Assembly: GCA_001782515.1 (NCBI GenBank)
Contig: MFOV01000017.1
Location: 1-23,450 of the forward strand
Reading direction: 5' to 3'
DNA from: Candidatus Levybacteria bacterium RIFCSPLOWO2_01_FULL_39_10
GTDB taxonomy: Bacteria > Patescibacteriota > Microgenomatia > Levybacterales > UBA12049
Length of the DNA stretch: 23,450 bases
Positions 1 to 6,941 of the stretch are shown one piece after another (position 1 is the first letter of the stretch; each line of letters begins with the position of its first letter). The position numbers were made by a program, and so were the translations under genes. Under the pieces are notes generated by a model, which was not told where the DNA came from, searched no databases, and saw nothing but the letters and a program-made list of their open reading frames with translations.

Positions 1-1074
1 GTTTACCTGGGAATCGACCCGACTACTACAAAAATTCACCTGGGACACACTGTTGCTCTTAGAAAACTTAATGAGTTTGCAGAGGCAGGACACAATGTAA
101 CTTTTTTAATAGGTGACTTTACTGCACTCGTGGGCGATACATCGGATAAAGATTCCGAAAGACCAATTCTCACAAAAGAAGAAATAGAAAAGAATTTTAA
201 AACATATAAAAATCAAGCACAGAAAGTATTAGATTTCTCCAAGGTAAAAATAAAATATAACAGCGAGTGGCTTTCAAAACTCACTCCCGAAGACATGATA
301 AAACTTTTTAGGGAATTATCATTGGGAGATTTTATAGGAAGAGAGCTCATAAGTAAGCGTATGAAAGAAGGAACAAGGGTACGTCTAGATGAGGTAATAT
401 ATCCTGTTCTCCAAGGGTATGACAGCTATTTTATGGATACGGATGTACAAATTGGCGGAACAGATCAAACATACAACATGCAAGCAGGAAGAAAGCTTCT
501 AAAAACACTGAAAAACAAAGATTCATTTATTATTGCTGTTAAATTTCCATTAATCGGTACAGACGGGCGAAAAATGAGTAAAAGCTGGGGAAATGCGATA
601 TGGCTTGACGATGAACCGTTTGAAATATATCGAAAAGTGATGAGTATAGACGATGATCAAATCTTAAACTATTTCGAACTCGCAACAAATGTTCCAATAG
701 GGGAAATTCCAAAAGAGGAAGAGGTTAAAAGTAGTCCCCTTGAAATTAAGAAAAAACTGGCAAATAAAATTGTTTCAGAACTTCACTCAGGCGATGACGC
801 TAAAACGGCGGGGGAAAAGTTTGAAAGAGTGGTGCAACGCGGAGAACTCCCTAGTGATATAACTGAGGTCGAAATAAATGATGATATTGTGATTGATGAA
901 GATTTCCTCGTTGAAGTAGGTCTTGTCAACTCAAAATCCGAGGCCAAAAGACTGTTTGATCAAAATGGAGTTACTCTTAATGGTGAAAAAATAAAAAGAG
1001 GGGAGACCCCGAAAGATAATGAAATTATTTTGGGAATCGGCAAAAAAATGATAAAATTAAAAAGAAATGTTTGA
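1..1074 (+). CDS. tyrS: Tyrosyl-tRNA synthetase, 5' end cut by window edge
   Basis: This enzyme charges tRNA-Tyr with tyrosine in the cytoplasm. The frame is open from base 1 with no start in the window, so roughly the first 30-40 residues are missing. Visible motifs are the class I HIGH-type signature (HLGH, in DPTTTKIHLGH near base 20-60), the tyrosine-site block YDSYFMDTDVQIGGTDQ around bases 418-471, and KMSKS at bases 571-585. The last ~60 residues (from DEDFLVEVGLVNSKSEAKRLF) form an S4-type RNA-binding domain. KMSKS rather than KFGKT points to the TyrZ-type branch of bacterial TyrRS. The first ATG-like start inside the frame (base 130, GTG) is not the real start, because conserved catalytic sequence lies upstream of it. 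The stop overlaps the start of a tiny downstream frame by 8 bases. Confidence 0.95.
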   Translation, partial: VYLGIDPTTTKIHLGHTVALRKLNEFAEAGHNVTFLIGDFTALVGDTSDKDSERPILTKEEIEKNFKTYKNQAQKVLDFSKVKIKYNSEWLSKLTPEDMIKLFRELSLGDFIGRELISKRMKEGTRVRLDEVIYPVLQGYDSYFMDTDVQIGGTDQTYNMQAGRKLLKTLKNKDSFIIAVKFPLIGTDGRKMSKSWGNAIWLDDEPFEIYRKVMSIDDDQILNYFELATNVPIGEIPKEEEVKSSPLEIKKKLANKIVSELHSGDDAKTAGEKFERVVQRGELPSDITEVEINDDIVIDEDFLVEVGLVNSKSEAKRLFDQNGVTLNGEKIKRGETPKDNEIILGIGKKMIKLKRNV

Positions 1075-1171
1075 ACTTAATAAAAAACACAAGATAATAT
1101 TTATAATTATATTCGGGCTTGTTTCGGTGTCTCTTATAATGGCCTCACTTCTTCCTATTTTCTTTTATTGA
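1067..1171 (+). CDS. Small single-helix membrane protein (34 aa), unrecognised
   Basis: A 34-codon frame starts with ATG inside the last codons of tyrS and stops 1 base before recG. It encodes MFELNKKHK, then a hydrophobic run (residues ~10-33, rich in I, F, L and V, ending SLLPIFFY). The layout is a short charged N-terminus followed by one membrane helix, as in real small membrane proteins. The 8-base overlap with tyrS and 1-base gap to recG suggest translational coupling inside one operon, and otherwise this stretch would be the only unexplained gap in the block. I recognise no family. It could still be chance, since 105 bases is short, but the fit of start, stop and topology favours a gene. 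Confidence 0.55.
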   Translation: MFELNKKHKIIFIIIFGLVSVSLIMASLLPIFFY

Positions 1172-1172
1172 T

Positions 1173-3209
1173 ATGGCTTACTTAAGTGACAAAATAGGGT
1201 CACAGGGCGGCATATACAAAAGGTATTCGCGCTTCTTGGAAAAACTTGAGATTATAACTTTTGAGGACTTTTTGTACCATATTCCAGCGCGTTATCAAGA
1301 CTTCTCAATAGTTTCAAAAATTGCAAGTATTCAGGAAGGCGAAACCGTTACTGTTAAAGGGGTAGTGAAATCAATAAAGAACGAATACACAAGACGCGGT
1401 TTTATAATCCAGAAAGCAAAGGTTGAAGACGAAACTGGCATTATAAATGTTATCTGGTTTAACCAGCCGTATATTCCAAAATCTATAAGAGAAGGGGAAG
1501 AAATTTCTTTATCGGGAAAAGCTGAAAAAAGGGAGAACACACTTCAGCTCACTTCTCCCGATTTTGAACCAATAATAGATGGGGTAACAATCCACACGGG
1601 ACGCCTTGTTCCTGTGTATCCTGAAACAAGAGGAGTATCATCTAAATGGATTAGACGGCAAATCTATAAGCTTTTTAAAGAAAACAAAGATGAGATGATG
1701 GATTTTCTTCCTGACACACTCCGAAAAAAATACAATTTTGACTCGCTTTATGCGTCTCTTTTTAAAATCCATTTTCCAAACACTTTAGGTGAGGCAGAAA
1801 AAGCAAAACAAAGACTCTCGTTTGATGAATTATTTCTGATTCAATTATCTTCTGATATCAGGCGGAAGGAGTGGAAGGAGAAGCTTAAAGGAACAGGGTT
1901 TAAGATTGATAAAAATATGCCTAAAATCAATAAATTTATTGAAAAACTCCCGTTTATTCTTACCTCTGCTCAGAAAAAAGCAGTGGAGGATATCCTTCAT
2001 GATCTTTCTTCCAATAAACCAATGAACAGACTGCTTCAGGGAGACGTAGGATCAGGAAAAACAGTGGTTGCGGGAGTTGCTATGTACACAGCCCACTTAA
2101 ACGGATTCCAGTCAGTCATTATGGCACCGACTGAAATTCTGGCAAACCAGCATTACAAAACCATCTCCAGCCTTCTTAAGCCTTTTGGTTTGAAAATAGA
2201 ACTCCGAACAAGCTCGAGCAAAAATAAAACATTGGACAACGGACATTTAACATTTGACATTTTGGTGGGTACTCATGCTGTTATTCATAAAGGAGTAAGC
2301 TTTAAAAAGCTGGGGCTTGTAATTATTGACGAACAGCACAGGTTTGGAGTTGAGCAAAGAGGAATAATAAGAAAGAAAGGAGGCAATCCGCATGTTCTCA
2401 CAATGACTGCAACTCCTATTCCAAGAACAATTGCTCTGACTCTTTACGGAGACTTAGATTTATCCACTCTTTATGAGATGCCGAAAGGCAGAAGAGTAGT
2501 CAAAACATGGCTTGTTCCAAATGAAAAACGGGAAAAAGCCTACGCGTGGATTAAAAAACACATAGATGAAAATAAAGGTCAGGTTTTTATAATCTGTCCT
2601 TTTATTGAAGAATCCGAGAGTATGGCGACTGTAAAAGCAGCAGTAGGGGAATACGAGAGACTCAAAAAAAATGTTTTTAATGGCTATAAAATTGCCCTTC
2701 TTCATGGCAAATTGAAATCAAAAGAAAAAGAGGAGATTTTGTCTAATTTTAAAAATAAAATAATGCAAATTCTTGTTGCAACTCCTGTTGTTGAAGTAGG
2801 AATTGATATTCCGGGAGCTGACATAATTATAATAGAAACGGCCGAGCGGTTCGGACTGGCGCAACTTCATCAATTGCGCGGAAGAGTAGGAAGAAGTGAA
2901 AGACAATCTTATTGTATGCTTTTTACAGACTCAAACAGCCCCTACGCTTTAAAAAGGCTGAAAGCACTTGAACAAACAAATATTGGAGCAGAACTTGCAG
3001 AGTTGGATTTAAAACTCAGGGGTCCGGGGGAAATCTATGGAACCGAGCAGAGCGGGCGGGGTTATCTAAAAATCGCAAGTTTTTCAGATCTAACTCTTAT
3101 TGAGCAAACAAAAAAGGAGGCCCAAAACTTTGCTAACAAACTAAATAAGTTTCCAATGCTTGTCCAAAAAGTTGAGGAAATTAATGTTAAAAATATATCC
3201 CCAGATTAA
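1173..3209 (+). CDS. recG: ATP-dependent DNA helicase RecG
   Basis: RecG is a double-stranded DNA translocase that remodels stalled replication forks and branched recombination intermediates. The 678-residue length is normal for the family. The N-terminal part has the wedge/OB-fold (about residues 50-140, including the VKGVVKSIKNEYTRRGF and VIWFNQPY stretches). The helicase core follows: Walker A GDVGSGKT at about 290-297, DEQH motif II at about 386-389 followed by RFGVEQRG, motif III TATPIPRT near 412-419, and the C-terminal helicase half with QLRGRVGRS. The end (LKLRGPGEIYGTEQSG) is the RecG-specific TRG-like region. The ATG start lies 1 base after the small membrane frame, with no Shine-Dalgarno sequence. 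The gene belongs to the tyrS transcription unit, since no promoter is seen before it. Confidence 0.97.
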   Translation: MAYLSDKIGSQGGIYKRYSRFLEKLEIITFEDFLYHIPARYQDFSIVSKIASIQEGETVTVKGVVKSIKNEYTRRGFIIQKAKVEDETGIINVIWFNQPYIPKSIREGEEISLSGKAEKRENTLQLTSPDFEPIIDGVTIHTGRLVPVYPETRGVSSKWIRRQIYKLFKENKDEMMDFLPDTLRKKYNFDSLYASLFKIHFPNTLGEAEKAKQRLSFDELFLIQLSSDIRRKEWKEKLKGTGFKIDKNMPKINKFIEKLPFILTSAQKKAVEDILHDLSSNKPMNRLLQGDVGSGKTVVAGVAMYTAHLNGFQSVIMAPTEILANQHYKTISSLLKPFGLKIELRTSSSKNKTLDNGHLTFDILVGTHAVIHKGVSFKKLGLVIIDEQHRFGVEQRGIIRKKGGNPHVLTMTATPIPRTIALTLYGDLDLSTLYEMPKGRRVVKTWLVPNEKREKAYAWIKKHIDENKGQVFIICPFIEESESMATVKAAVGEYERLKKNVFNGYKIALLHGKLKSKEKEEILSNFKNKIMQILVATPVVEVGIDIPGADIIIIETAERFGLAQLHQLRGRVGRSERQSYCMLFTDSNSPYALKRLKALEQTNIGAELAELDLKLRGPGEIYGTEQSGRGYLKIASFSDLTLIEQTKKEAQNFANKLNKFPMLVQKVEEINVKNISPD

Positions 3210-3215
3210 TTCATG

Positions 3216-3244
3216 TTGCAAGCTAGCCTCAAATAATGTAAAAT
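3216..3244 (+). promoter_or_regulatory. Promoter of the rpmF-nusB-rnc operon
   Basis: A -35 box TTGCAA (3216-3221), a 17-base spacer and a -10 box TAAAAT (3239-3244) start just after the recG stop codon. Transcription would begin near 3251, giving a leader of about 75 bases before the rpmF GTG. The same -35 hexamer occurs before hppA and the same -10 hexamer before rpsP and gyrB, which supports the call. Confidence 0.7.
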
Positions 3245-3256
3245 AGTTTAATTCAA

Positions 3257-3310
3257 ATTAAAAATTATAGATAATATCTAAAATCTTATTTTTGAGATTT
3301 AATTTTTAAT
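3257..3310 (+). promoter_or_regulatory. AU-rich leader able to form a three-stem junction
   Basis: In the untranslated leader of rpmF, an 11-bp outer stem (3257-3267 with 3300-3310) exactly encloses two adjacent hairpins: TAGAT/ATCTA at 3268-3280 (5 bp, 3-base loop) and AAATCT/AGATTT at 3281-3286 with 3295-3300. The last base of the second hairpin is shared with the outer stem. Few bases are left unpaired between stems. The sequence is almost all A and T, so chance pairing is a real alternative. No family is recognised. Confidence 0.35.
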
Positions 3311-3326
3311 ATTTAATTTAATTACC

Positions 3327-3539
3327 GTGCCGCAAGAACCAAAAAGAAGACATTCACGCGCAAGACGGGGAAAAAGAAGAGCATCAATTAAGCTTTTTAT
3401 TCCCAATGCAATTTTGTGTCCAAATTGCGCGTCTATGATCCTCCCTCATTCTATTTGCAAAAACTGCGGATACTACAGAGGTAAAGAATATGTATCTCAC
3501 AAAAAGCCTGAAAAACAGGAAGTACAAACAAGTGCATAA
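3327..3539 (+). CDS. rpmF: Ribosomal protein L32 (bL32)
   Basis: bL32 is a small zinc-ribbon protein of the large ribosomal subunit. The 70-residue product starts MPQEPKRRHSRARRGKRRA, matching the family's basic N-terminal tail (P-K-R-R-x-S-x-x-R). The zinc ribbon is complete: CPNC at about residues 32-35 and CKNC about 14 residues later, followed by GYYRGKE. The GTG start at 3327 is chosen because it places the conserved P-K region at the right distance. No Shine-Dalgarno sequence precedes it. The C-terminus has a short extra lysine/glutamate-rich tail (KKPEKQEVQTSA). It is the first gene of a run with nusB (3-base gap) and rnc. Confidence 0.95.
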   Translation: MPQEPKRRHSRARRGKRRASIKLFIPNAILCPNCASMILPHSICKNCGYYRGKEYVSHKKPEKQEVQTSA

Positions 3540-3542
3540 AGC

Positions 3543-3908
3543 ATGAAAACAGCACTCGACCCTCGTCATAAGAAAAGACAAAAAATCGTTGAGGATCTTT
3601 TCAAAACCCAGTTTCACGATCAAAAAATCGGAGAAGAGGCTGAGAAAATTCTCAAAAACACCGATAAAACAGATAAGTTGATAGAAGATGCAGCGCCTGA
3701 GTTTCCGATCGATAAAATAAATAAAATTGATCTTGCAATTCTAAGACTTGCCGTTTATGAGCTGACCATTGCAAAAAAAGAACCGCCCCGAGTTATAATA
3801 GATGAAGCAATAGAACTTGCAAAAGAATACGGAGGAGAGACTTCTCCGTCCTTTATAAACGGGGCATTGGGAAAGGTAATAAAAGATGAAAAAATTACCA
3901 GCAGTTAA
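3543..3908 (+). CDS. nusB: Transcription antitermination factor NusB
   Basis: NusB binds boxA RNA with ribosomal protein S10 and supports rRNA transcription antitermination. The product of 121 residues is all-helical by composition and slightly shorter than typical NusB (130-140). Recognisable family segments are HKKRQKIVEDLFKTQF at the N-terminus, PIDKINKIDLAILRLAVYEL in the middle, and VIIDEAIELAKEYGGETSPSFINGALGKV near the end, given here in parts. The ATG starts 3 bases after the rpmF stop, and the last 23 bases overlap the start of rnc. Together with rpmF and rnc it makes a ribosome-synthesis operon. Confidence 0.95.
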   Translation: MKTALDPRHKKRQKIVEDLFKTQFHDQKIGEEAEKILKNTDKTDKLIEDAAPEFPIDKINKIDLAILRLAVYELTIAKKEPPRVIIDEAIELAKEYGGETSPSFINGALGKVIKDEKITSS

Positions 3909-4548
3909 AGACAAAAAACTTCTTACTGAAGCGCTTACTCATAGGTCATACCTTAATGAATCAAAAGATGAGATAGAGTCCAATGAAAGACTTGAGTTTT
4001 TAGGTGACAGCATACTTTCTTTTGTTGTTTCAAAATATTTGTTTAAAAACTTTCCCCACCTCAATGAAGGAAAACTTACAAATTTAAGATCTCAGCTTGT
4101 AAATACGATTATGCTTGCCGCCTTAGCAAGACAAGTTGAGCTAGGAAAACTCCTAAAACTTTCAAAAGGCGAGGAAGACAGCGGAGGACGGCAAAATCAA
4201 AGTATATTAGCAGATGTTTTTGAAGCATATATTGGTGCGCTTTTCCTGGACAGAGGAACTGAGGAAACTGAAAAATTCATAAATCAGACTGTTATAGCAA
4301 AAGTGGACGAGATTATAAAAAATAATTTATTAAAAGATCCCAAAAGTATGCTTCAGGAGCTGGTTCAATCAAAAAAACAGGGAAATTTAAATTATCAGGT
4401 GCTTGAGGAAAAGGGTCCTGCTCATGCAAAAGAATTCACAATCGGCGTTTTTATAGACGCAAAGCTTTTGGCAAAAGGCGATGGACGAAGCAAGCAGAAA
4501 GCTGAGGAAAAAGCGGCAAAAGCGGCACTTGACGCTATAAACTCTTAA
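3886..4548 (+). CDS. rnc: Ribonuclease III
   Basis: RNase III cuts double-stranded RNA, chiefly in rRNA precursor processing. The 220-residue protein has the endonuclease domain first, with the signature NERLEFLGDS at residues 33-42 (catalytic-site E37 and D41) and D110 and E113 in ADVFEAY. A double-stranded RNA-binding domain occupies about residues 149-219, starting DPKSMLQELVQ and ending QKAEEKAAKAAL. The length is normal. The ATG lies inside the end of nusB, so the two are probably translationally coupled. It ends just before the rpsP promoter. Confidence 0.97.
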   Translation: MKKLPAVKDKKLLTEALTHRSYLNESKDEIESNERLEFLGDSILSFVVSKYLFKNFPHLNEGKLTNLRSQLVNTIMLAALARQVELGKLLKLSKGEEDSGGRQNQSILADVFEAYIGALFLDRGTEETEKFINQTVIAKVDEIIKNNLLKDPKSMLQELVQSKKQGNLNYQVLEEKGPAHAKEFTIGVFIDAKLLAKGDGRSKQKAEEKAAKAALDAINS

Positions 4549-4553
4549 TCTTC

Positions 4554-4582
4554 TTGAGGAAACGATCAAAAAATGGTAAAAT
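4554..4582 (+). promoter_or_regulatory. Leaderless promoter of rpsP
   Basis: The -35 box TTGAGG (4554-4559), a 17-base spacer ending in the extended -10 bases TGG, and the -10 box TAAAAT (4577-4582) place the transcription start about 7 bases later, at or next to the rpsP ATG (4590). The rpsP frame can be read back to a TTG at 4554, but that TTG is the -35 box itself, so the longer protein start is rejected. Confidence 0.75.
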
Positions 4583-4589
4583 TTCAGCT

Positions 4590-4814
4590 ATGTCACTTGT
4601 AATCAGACTCGCAAGGGTAGGAAAGCGCGGAGAGCGAAAATTTAGAATTGTTGTTAAAGAAAAAAGATCAAAAAGAGACGGAAAAGCAATTGAGTATCTT
4701 GGAAGTTTTGAAAAATCGCCCAAAGGCGGACAAAACCTCAAAAAAGACAGATATAATTATTGGGTATCAGTCGGTGCAGTGCCGTCTGTAGCCGTTGAGG
4801 AGATTTTTAAATAA
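4590..4814 (+). CDS. rpsP: Ribosomal protein S16 (bS16)
   Basis: bS16 is an assembly protein of the small ribosomal subunit. The 74-residue product starts MSLVIRLARVGKRGERKFRI, then has IEYLGSFEK and RYNYWVSVGAVPS, the standard S16 core (LVIRLxRxGxKxxxxYRIV in other bacteria). An upstream in-frame TTG would add 12 residues (MRKRSKNGKISA), but these match no S16 and coincide with the promoter. The ATG at 4590 has no Shine-Dalgarno sequence and probably starts a leaderless message. The stop TAA shares its last base with the ATG of the following KH gene, a TAATG junction typical of coupled genes. S16-KH-TrmD is a widespread bacterial gene order. Confidence 0.95.
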   Translation: MSLVIRLARVGKRGERKFRIVVKEKRSKRDGKAIEYLGSFEKSPKGGQNLKKDRYNYWVSVGAVPSVAVEEIFK

Positions 4815-5047
4815 TGAGAGATATCCTTAAATATTTAATCACGTCCATTGTTGATAAGCCCGAAGCGGTTGAAATACTTGAAGAGGAAAATCAGGGGATT
4901 GTCAACTTAACTGTTAAAGTTGATCCTCAAGATATGGGAAAAGTGATCGGGAAAGAAGGAAAAGTAATAAGAGCTTTACGAAATGTTCTTCGAATTCCGG
5001 CAGTCTTGCAGGATAAAAAAATATATATCAACCTTTCCGAAAACTAG
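4814..5047 (+). CDS. khpA: KH-domain RNA-binding protein (KhpA type)
   Basis: This 77-residue protein consists of one type II KH domain. The RNA-contacting GxxG loop is visible as GKVIGKEGKVIRALR at about residues 38-52 (loop GKEG), and the N-terminal MRDILKYLITSIVDKPEAV is the usual opening of KhpA proteins. KhpA binds RNA, in some bacteria as a dimer with KhpB, and affects cell-wall or division gene expression; its task here cannot be read from the sequence. It overlaps the rpsP stop by one base and lies 11 bases before trmD, the same order found in many bacteria. Confidence 0.9.
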   Translation: MRDILKYLITSIVDKPEAVEILEEENQGIVNLTVKVDPQDMGKVIGKEGKVIRALRNVLRIPAVLQDKKIYINLSEN

Positions 5048-5058
5048 TTTAGGTTTTC

Positions 5059-5712
5059 ATGAAAATTTCAGTAATCAGTCTATTCCCCCAAATGTTTATT
5101 GGTCCTTTTGACCAATCAATTATAAAAAACGCAAGAAAGAAAAAACTTTTGGAACTAAATTTTGTGGATCTAAGAAGTTTTGGCGTTGGAAAACATAAAA
5201 CTGTAGATGACAAACCCTACGGCGGGGGAACGGGAATGATTTTAAAAGTTGATGTTTTAAAAAAAGCAATTGATGCGACTTTGGATAAAACTTTTAAAAA
5301 AAACGAACAGAGAATAGTCTTAATGGATCCAGGAGGAAAAAGATTTAATCAAAAAACTGCAAAAGAATATTCTAAGCTTTTACATCTTATGATTATCTGC
5401 GGACATTATGAAGGAGTTGACGCAAGAATAGAAAAGTTTATTGATGAGAAAGTATCAATCGGGGATTTTGTGCTAACAGGAGGCGAACTCGGGGCAATTC
5501 CTGTTATTGACGCAACAGCACGGCTTATTTCTGGAGTATTAAAAGACGGAGTTGTTGACAATGAATCTTTTGCGTCAGGCAATTTAATTGAATATCCCCA
5601 GTACACAAGACCTAAAAAATTTGGTAGTTACAAGGTGCCTGATATACTTCTTTCAGGAAACCACGGCAAAATTGAAGAGTGGAAGAATAAAAAGAAACAC
5701 TCAAAAAGGTGA
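5059..5712 (+). CDS. trmD: tRNA (guanine-N1)-methyltransferase TrmD
   Basis: TrmD methylates G37 of tRNAs with S-adenosylmethionine, preventing +1 frameshifts. The SPOUT fold is clear: ISLFPQMF at the start, DDKPYGGGTGMILK, ICGHYEGVDAR, and the trefoil-knot segment IGDFVLTGGE followed by DATARLISGVL. The C-terminal hallmark PQYTRP and LLSGNHGKIEEW are also present. At 217 residues it is shorter than common TrmD (about 240-250), because the end after EEWKNKKKHSKR lacks the usual RRPxLL helix. The residue aligned with catalytic Asp169 of E. coli (EDSF) is Glu here (NESF). The last 12 bases overlap the end of the convergent pilO gene. It probably shares the rpsP promoter. Confidence 0.95.
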   Translation: MKISVISLFPQMFIGPFDQSIIKNARKKKLLELNFVDLRSFGVGKHKTVDDKPYGGGTGMILKVDVLKKAIDATLDKTFKKNEQRIVLMDPGGKRFNQKTAKEYSKLLHLMIICGHYEGVDARIEKFIDEKVSIGDFVLTGGELGAIPVIDATARLISGVLKDGVVDNESFASGNLIEYPQYTRPKKFGSYKVPDILLSGNHGKIEEWKNKKKHSKR

Positions 5713-6417
5713 TGTGCGCGTCCCAGCTGAAACGCTCGATTCGTTCTGGGGGATAGGGGGTATGTCAAAATTTCTCCAATTTGATATTAAGCTAAGGGTT
5801 TTTCCCTGTTCTGGCGATAGATTTTTAATTTCTGCGCTTTGATCCTCACTTATTGTCTCGATTGGTCTATAAAAAAACAAAATGCTAAGCTCTGTTGACC
5901 CCTCATCTGTTTTGATATTTACAGCTTCTGAAATAGGATTAAGTTTGTAAAGTTCTTCAATAAAAGCCGCTGCCTCAACAGGTCCTCCGAAAATTGTAAC
6001 CTTAAAATTAAGAGCCGGAATATCAGATATTTTTGTGCCAACCGTAGTTGCTGAATCCTGAAATTCATAACTAAGAATAAATGAATTTGAAAAACCTGCT
6101 GCAGCTGAAATGGCATTTAGAACTTTTTCAAATTCTTTTCCTTGGGGAAAGGTTTGGTTGACTTGGGCAAGATCATTATCCAATTTTTGGATATCTGCGT
6201 TTTTGGCAACATTTATTGCGCTTTTTATAGTTTCTATTTTTTCATTTTCCCTGTCGATAACGCTTTTCTTTGAAGGGAATTGAATAATTTGGGGAAGTAT
6301 AAAGAAAATAAAAAGAAGGATGGAAACAAGTATTGTCGCAACTGGAACAATATATGCTTTTTTTTCTGTGTAAATTTCCTCAAGGCTTTGTCTATTTAAT
6401 TCTTTTGTAAATTTCAT
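5701..6417 (-). CDS. pilO: PilO-like type IV pilus alignment-complex protein
   Basis: PilO pairs with PilN in the inner membrane and links the cytoplasmic PilM ring to the pilus fibre. The 238-residue product has a cytoplasmic start, one membrane helix at about residues 22-44 (VPVATILVSILLFIFFILP), a coiled-coil-like stretch at about 50-95, and a globular domain with the GGPVEAAAFIEELYKLNP helix common in PilO. The tail after residue ~205 is serine/proline-rich and looks disordered. The call rests on topology and on position directly after pilN, with a 4-base ATGA-type overlap. Its 3' end runs 12 bases into trmD on the other strand. No PilP or PilQ follows. Confidence 0.8.
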   Translation of the reverse strand: MKFTKELNRQSLEEIYTEKKAYIVPVATILVSILLFIFFILPQIIQFPSKKSVIDRENEKIETIKSAINVAKNADIQKLDNDLAQVNQTFPQGKEFEKVLNAISAAAGFSNSFILSYEFQDSATTVGTKISDIPALNFKVTIFGGPVEAAAFIEELYKLNPISEAVNIKTDEGSTELSILFFYRPIETISEDQSAEIKNLSPEQGKTLSLISNWRNFDIPPIPQNESSVSAGTRTSPF

Positions 6418-6941
6418 ATTTTTACGGCTGAAATCTTAACATAATATCTGTTACCTTTTATTGAAAGCTCGTCCAAGGTGACACTCGTAAATCCTTTATC
6501 ATCAGCCAAAACAAATAAGCTGTTTAAATATTCATTTATTCCCTCAAGAGAGTTTGAAGAGATAGCAATTGCAATTTCAAATTCATCAAGCTCAAATTCT
6601 TCAATATCGACATTTGATGGTAGGTTCTGGGTTACAACAAGAATTGTTTCGTTGTGTTTGTTTCTTGTGTTTATTATTTTTGCAGTATTATCGATCCGCG
6701 AGTTTAGAACGTGTATTTTTGCAGCAGACTCAGAGAAAACCGAAAGTTCTTCAAGAAGATTATTTTGTTCGCTGACAAGAGATCCAAACGAAAATCTGTA
6801 ATTAACAAGAAATATTACAATTGAGACAAATGCAATAATAACAAGAAGAAAATAGGAGATATATTTGATTCTTTTGACTTTTTCATTTCTGGATTCTAAA
6901 AAGTTATCTTTGGTTATTAAATTGATGTTACTGCTCTTCAT
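6414..6941 (-). CDS. pilN: PilN-like type IV pilus alignment-complex protein
   Basis: PilN connects PilM to PilO: its short cytoplasmic N-terminus inserts into PilM. The 175-residue product has INLITKDNFL near the N-terminus, a fair match to the conserved INLLP-type PilM-binding motif, then a membrane helix at about residues 27-47 (ISYFLLVIIAFVSIVIFLVNY). A periplasm-side helical part and an alpha/beta domain follow. It overlaps pilM by 14 bases at its start and pilO by 4 bases at its end, so the three genes are probably translated together. Sequence similarity in this family is weak, so gene order carries much of the call. Confidence 0.8.
   Translation of the reverse strand: MKSSNINLITKDNFLESRNEKVKRIKYISYFLLVIIAFVSIVIFLVNYRFSFGSLVSEQNNLLEELSVFSESAAKIHVLNSRIDNTAKIINTRNKHNETILVVTQNLPSNVDIEEFELDEFEIAIAISSNSLEGINEYLNSLFVLADDKGFTSVTLDELSIKGNRYYVKISAVKI

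Noticed and set aside
5588..5842. Plus-strand open frame of 84 codons running across the trmD-pilO junction
   Set aside because: It covers conserved ends of both genes in another frame and encodes nothing recognisable.
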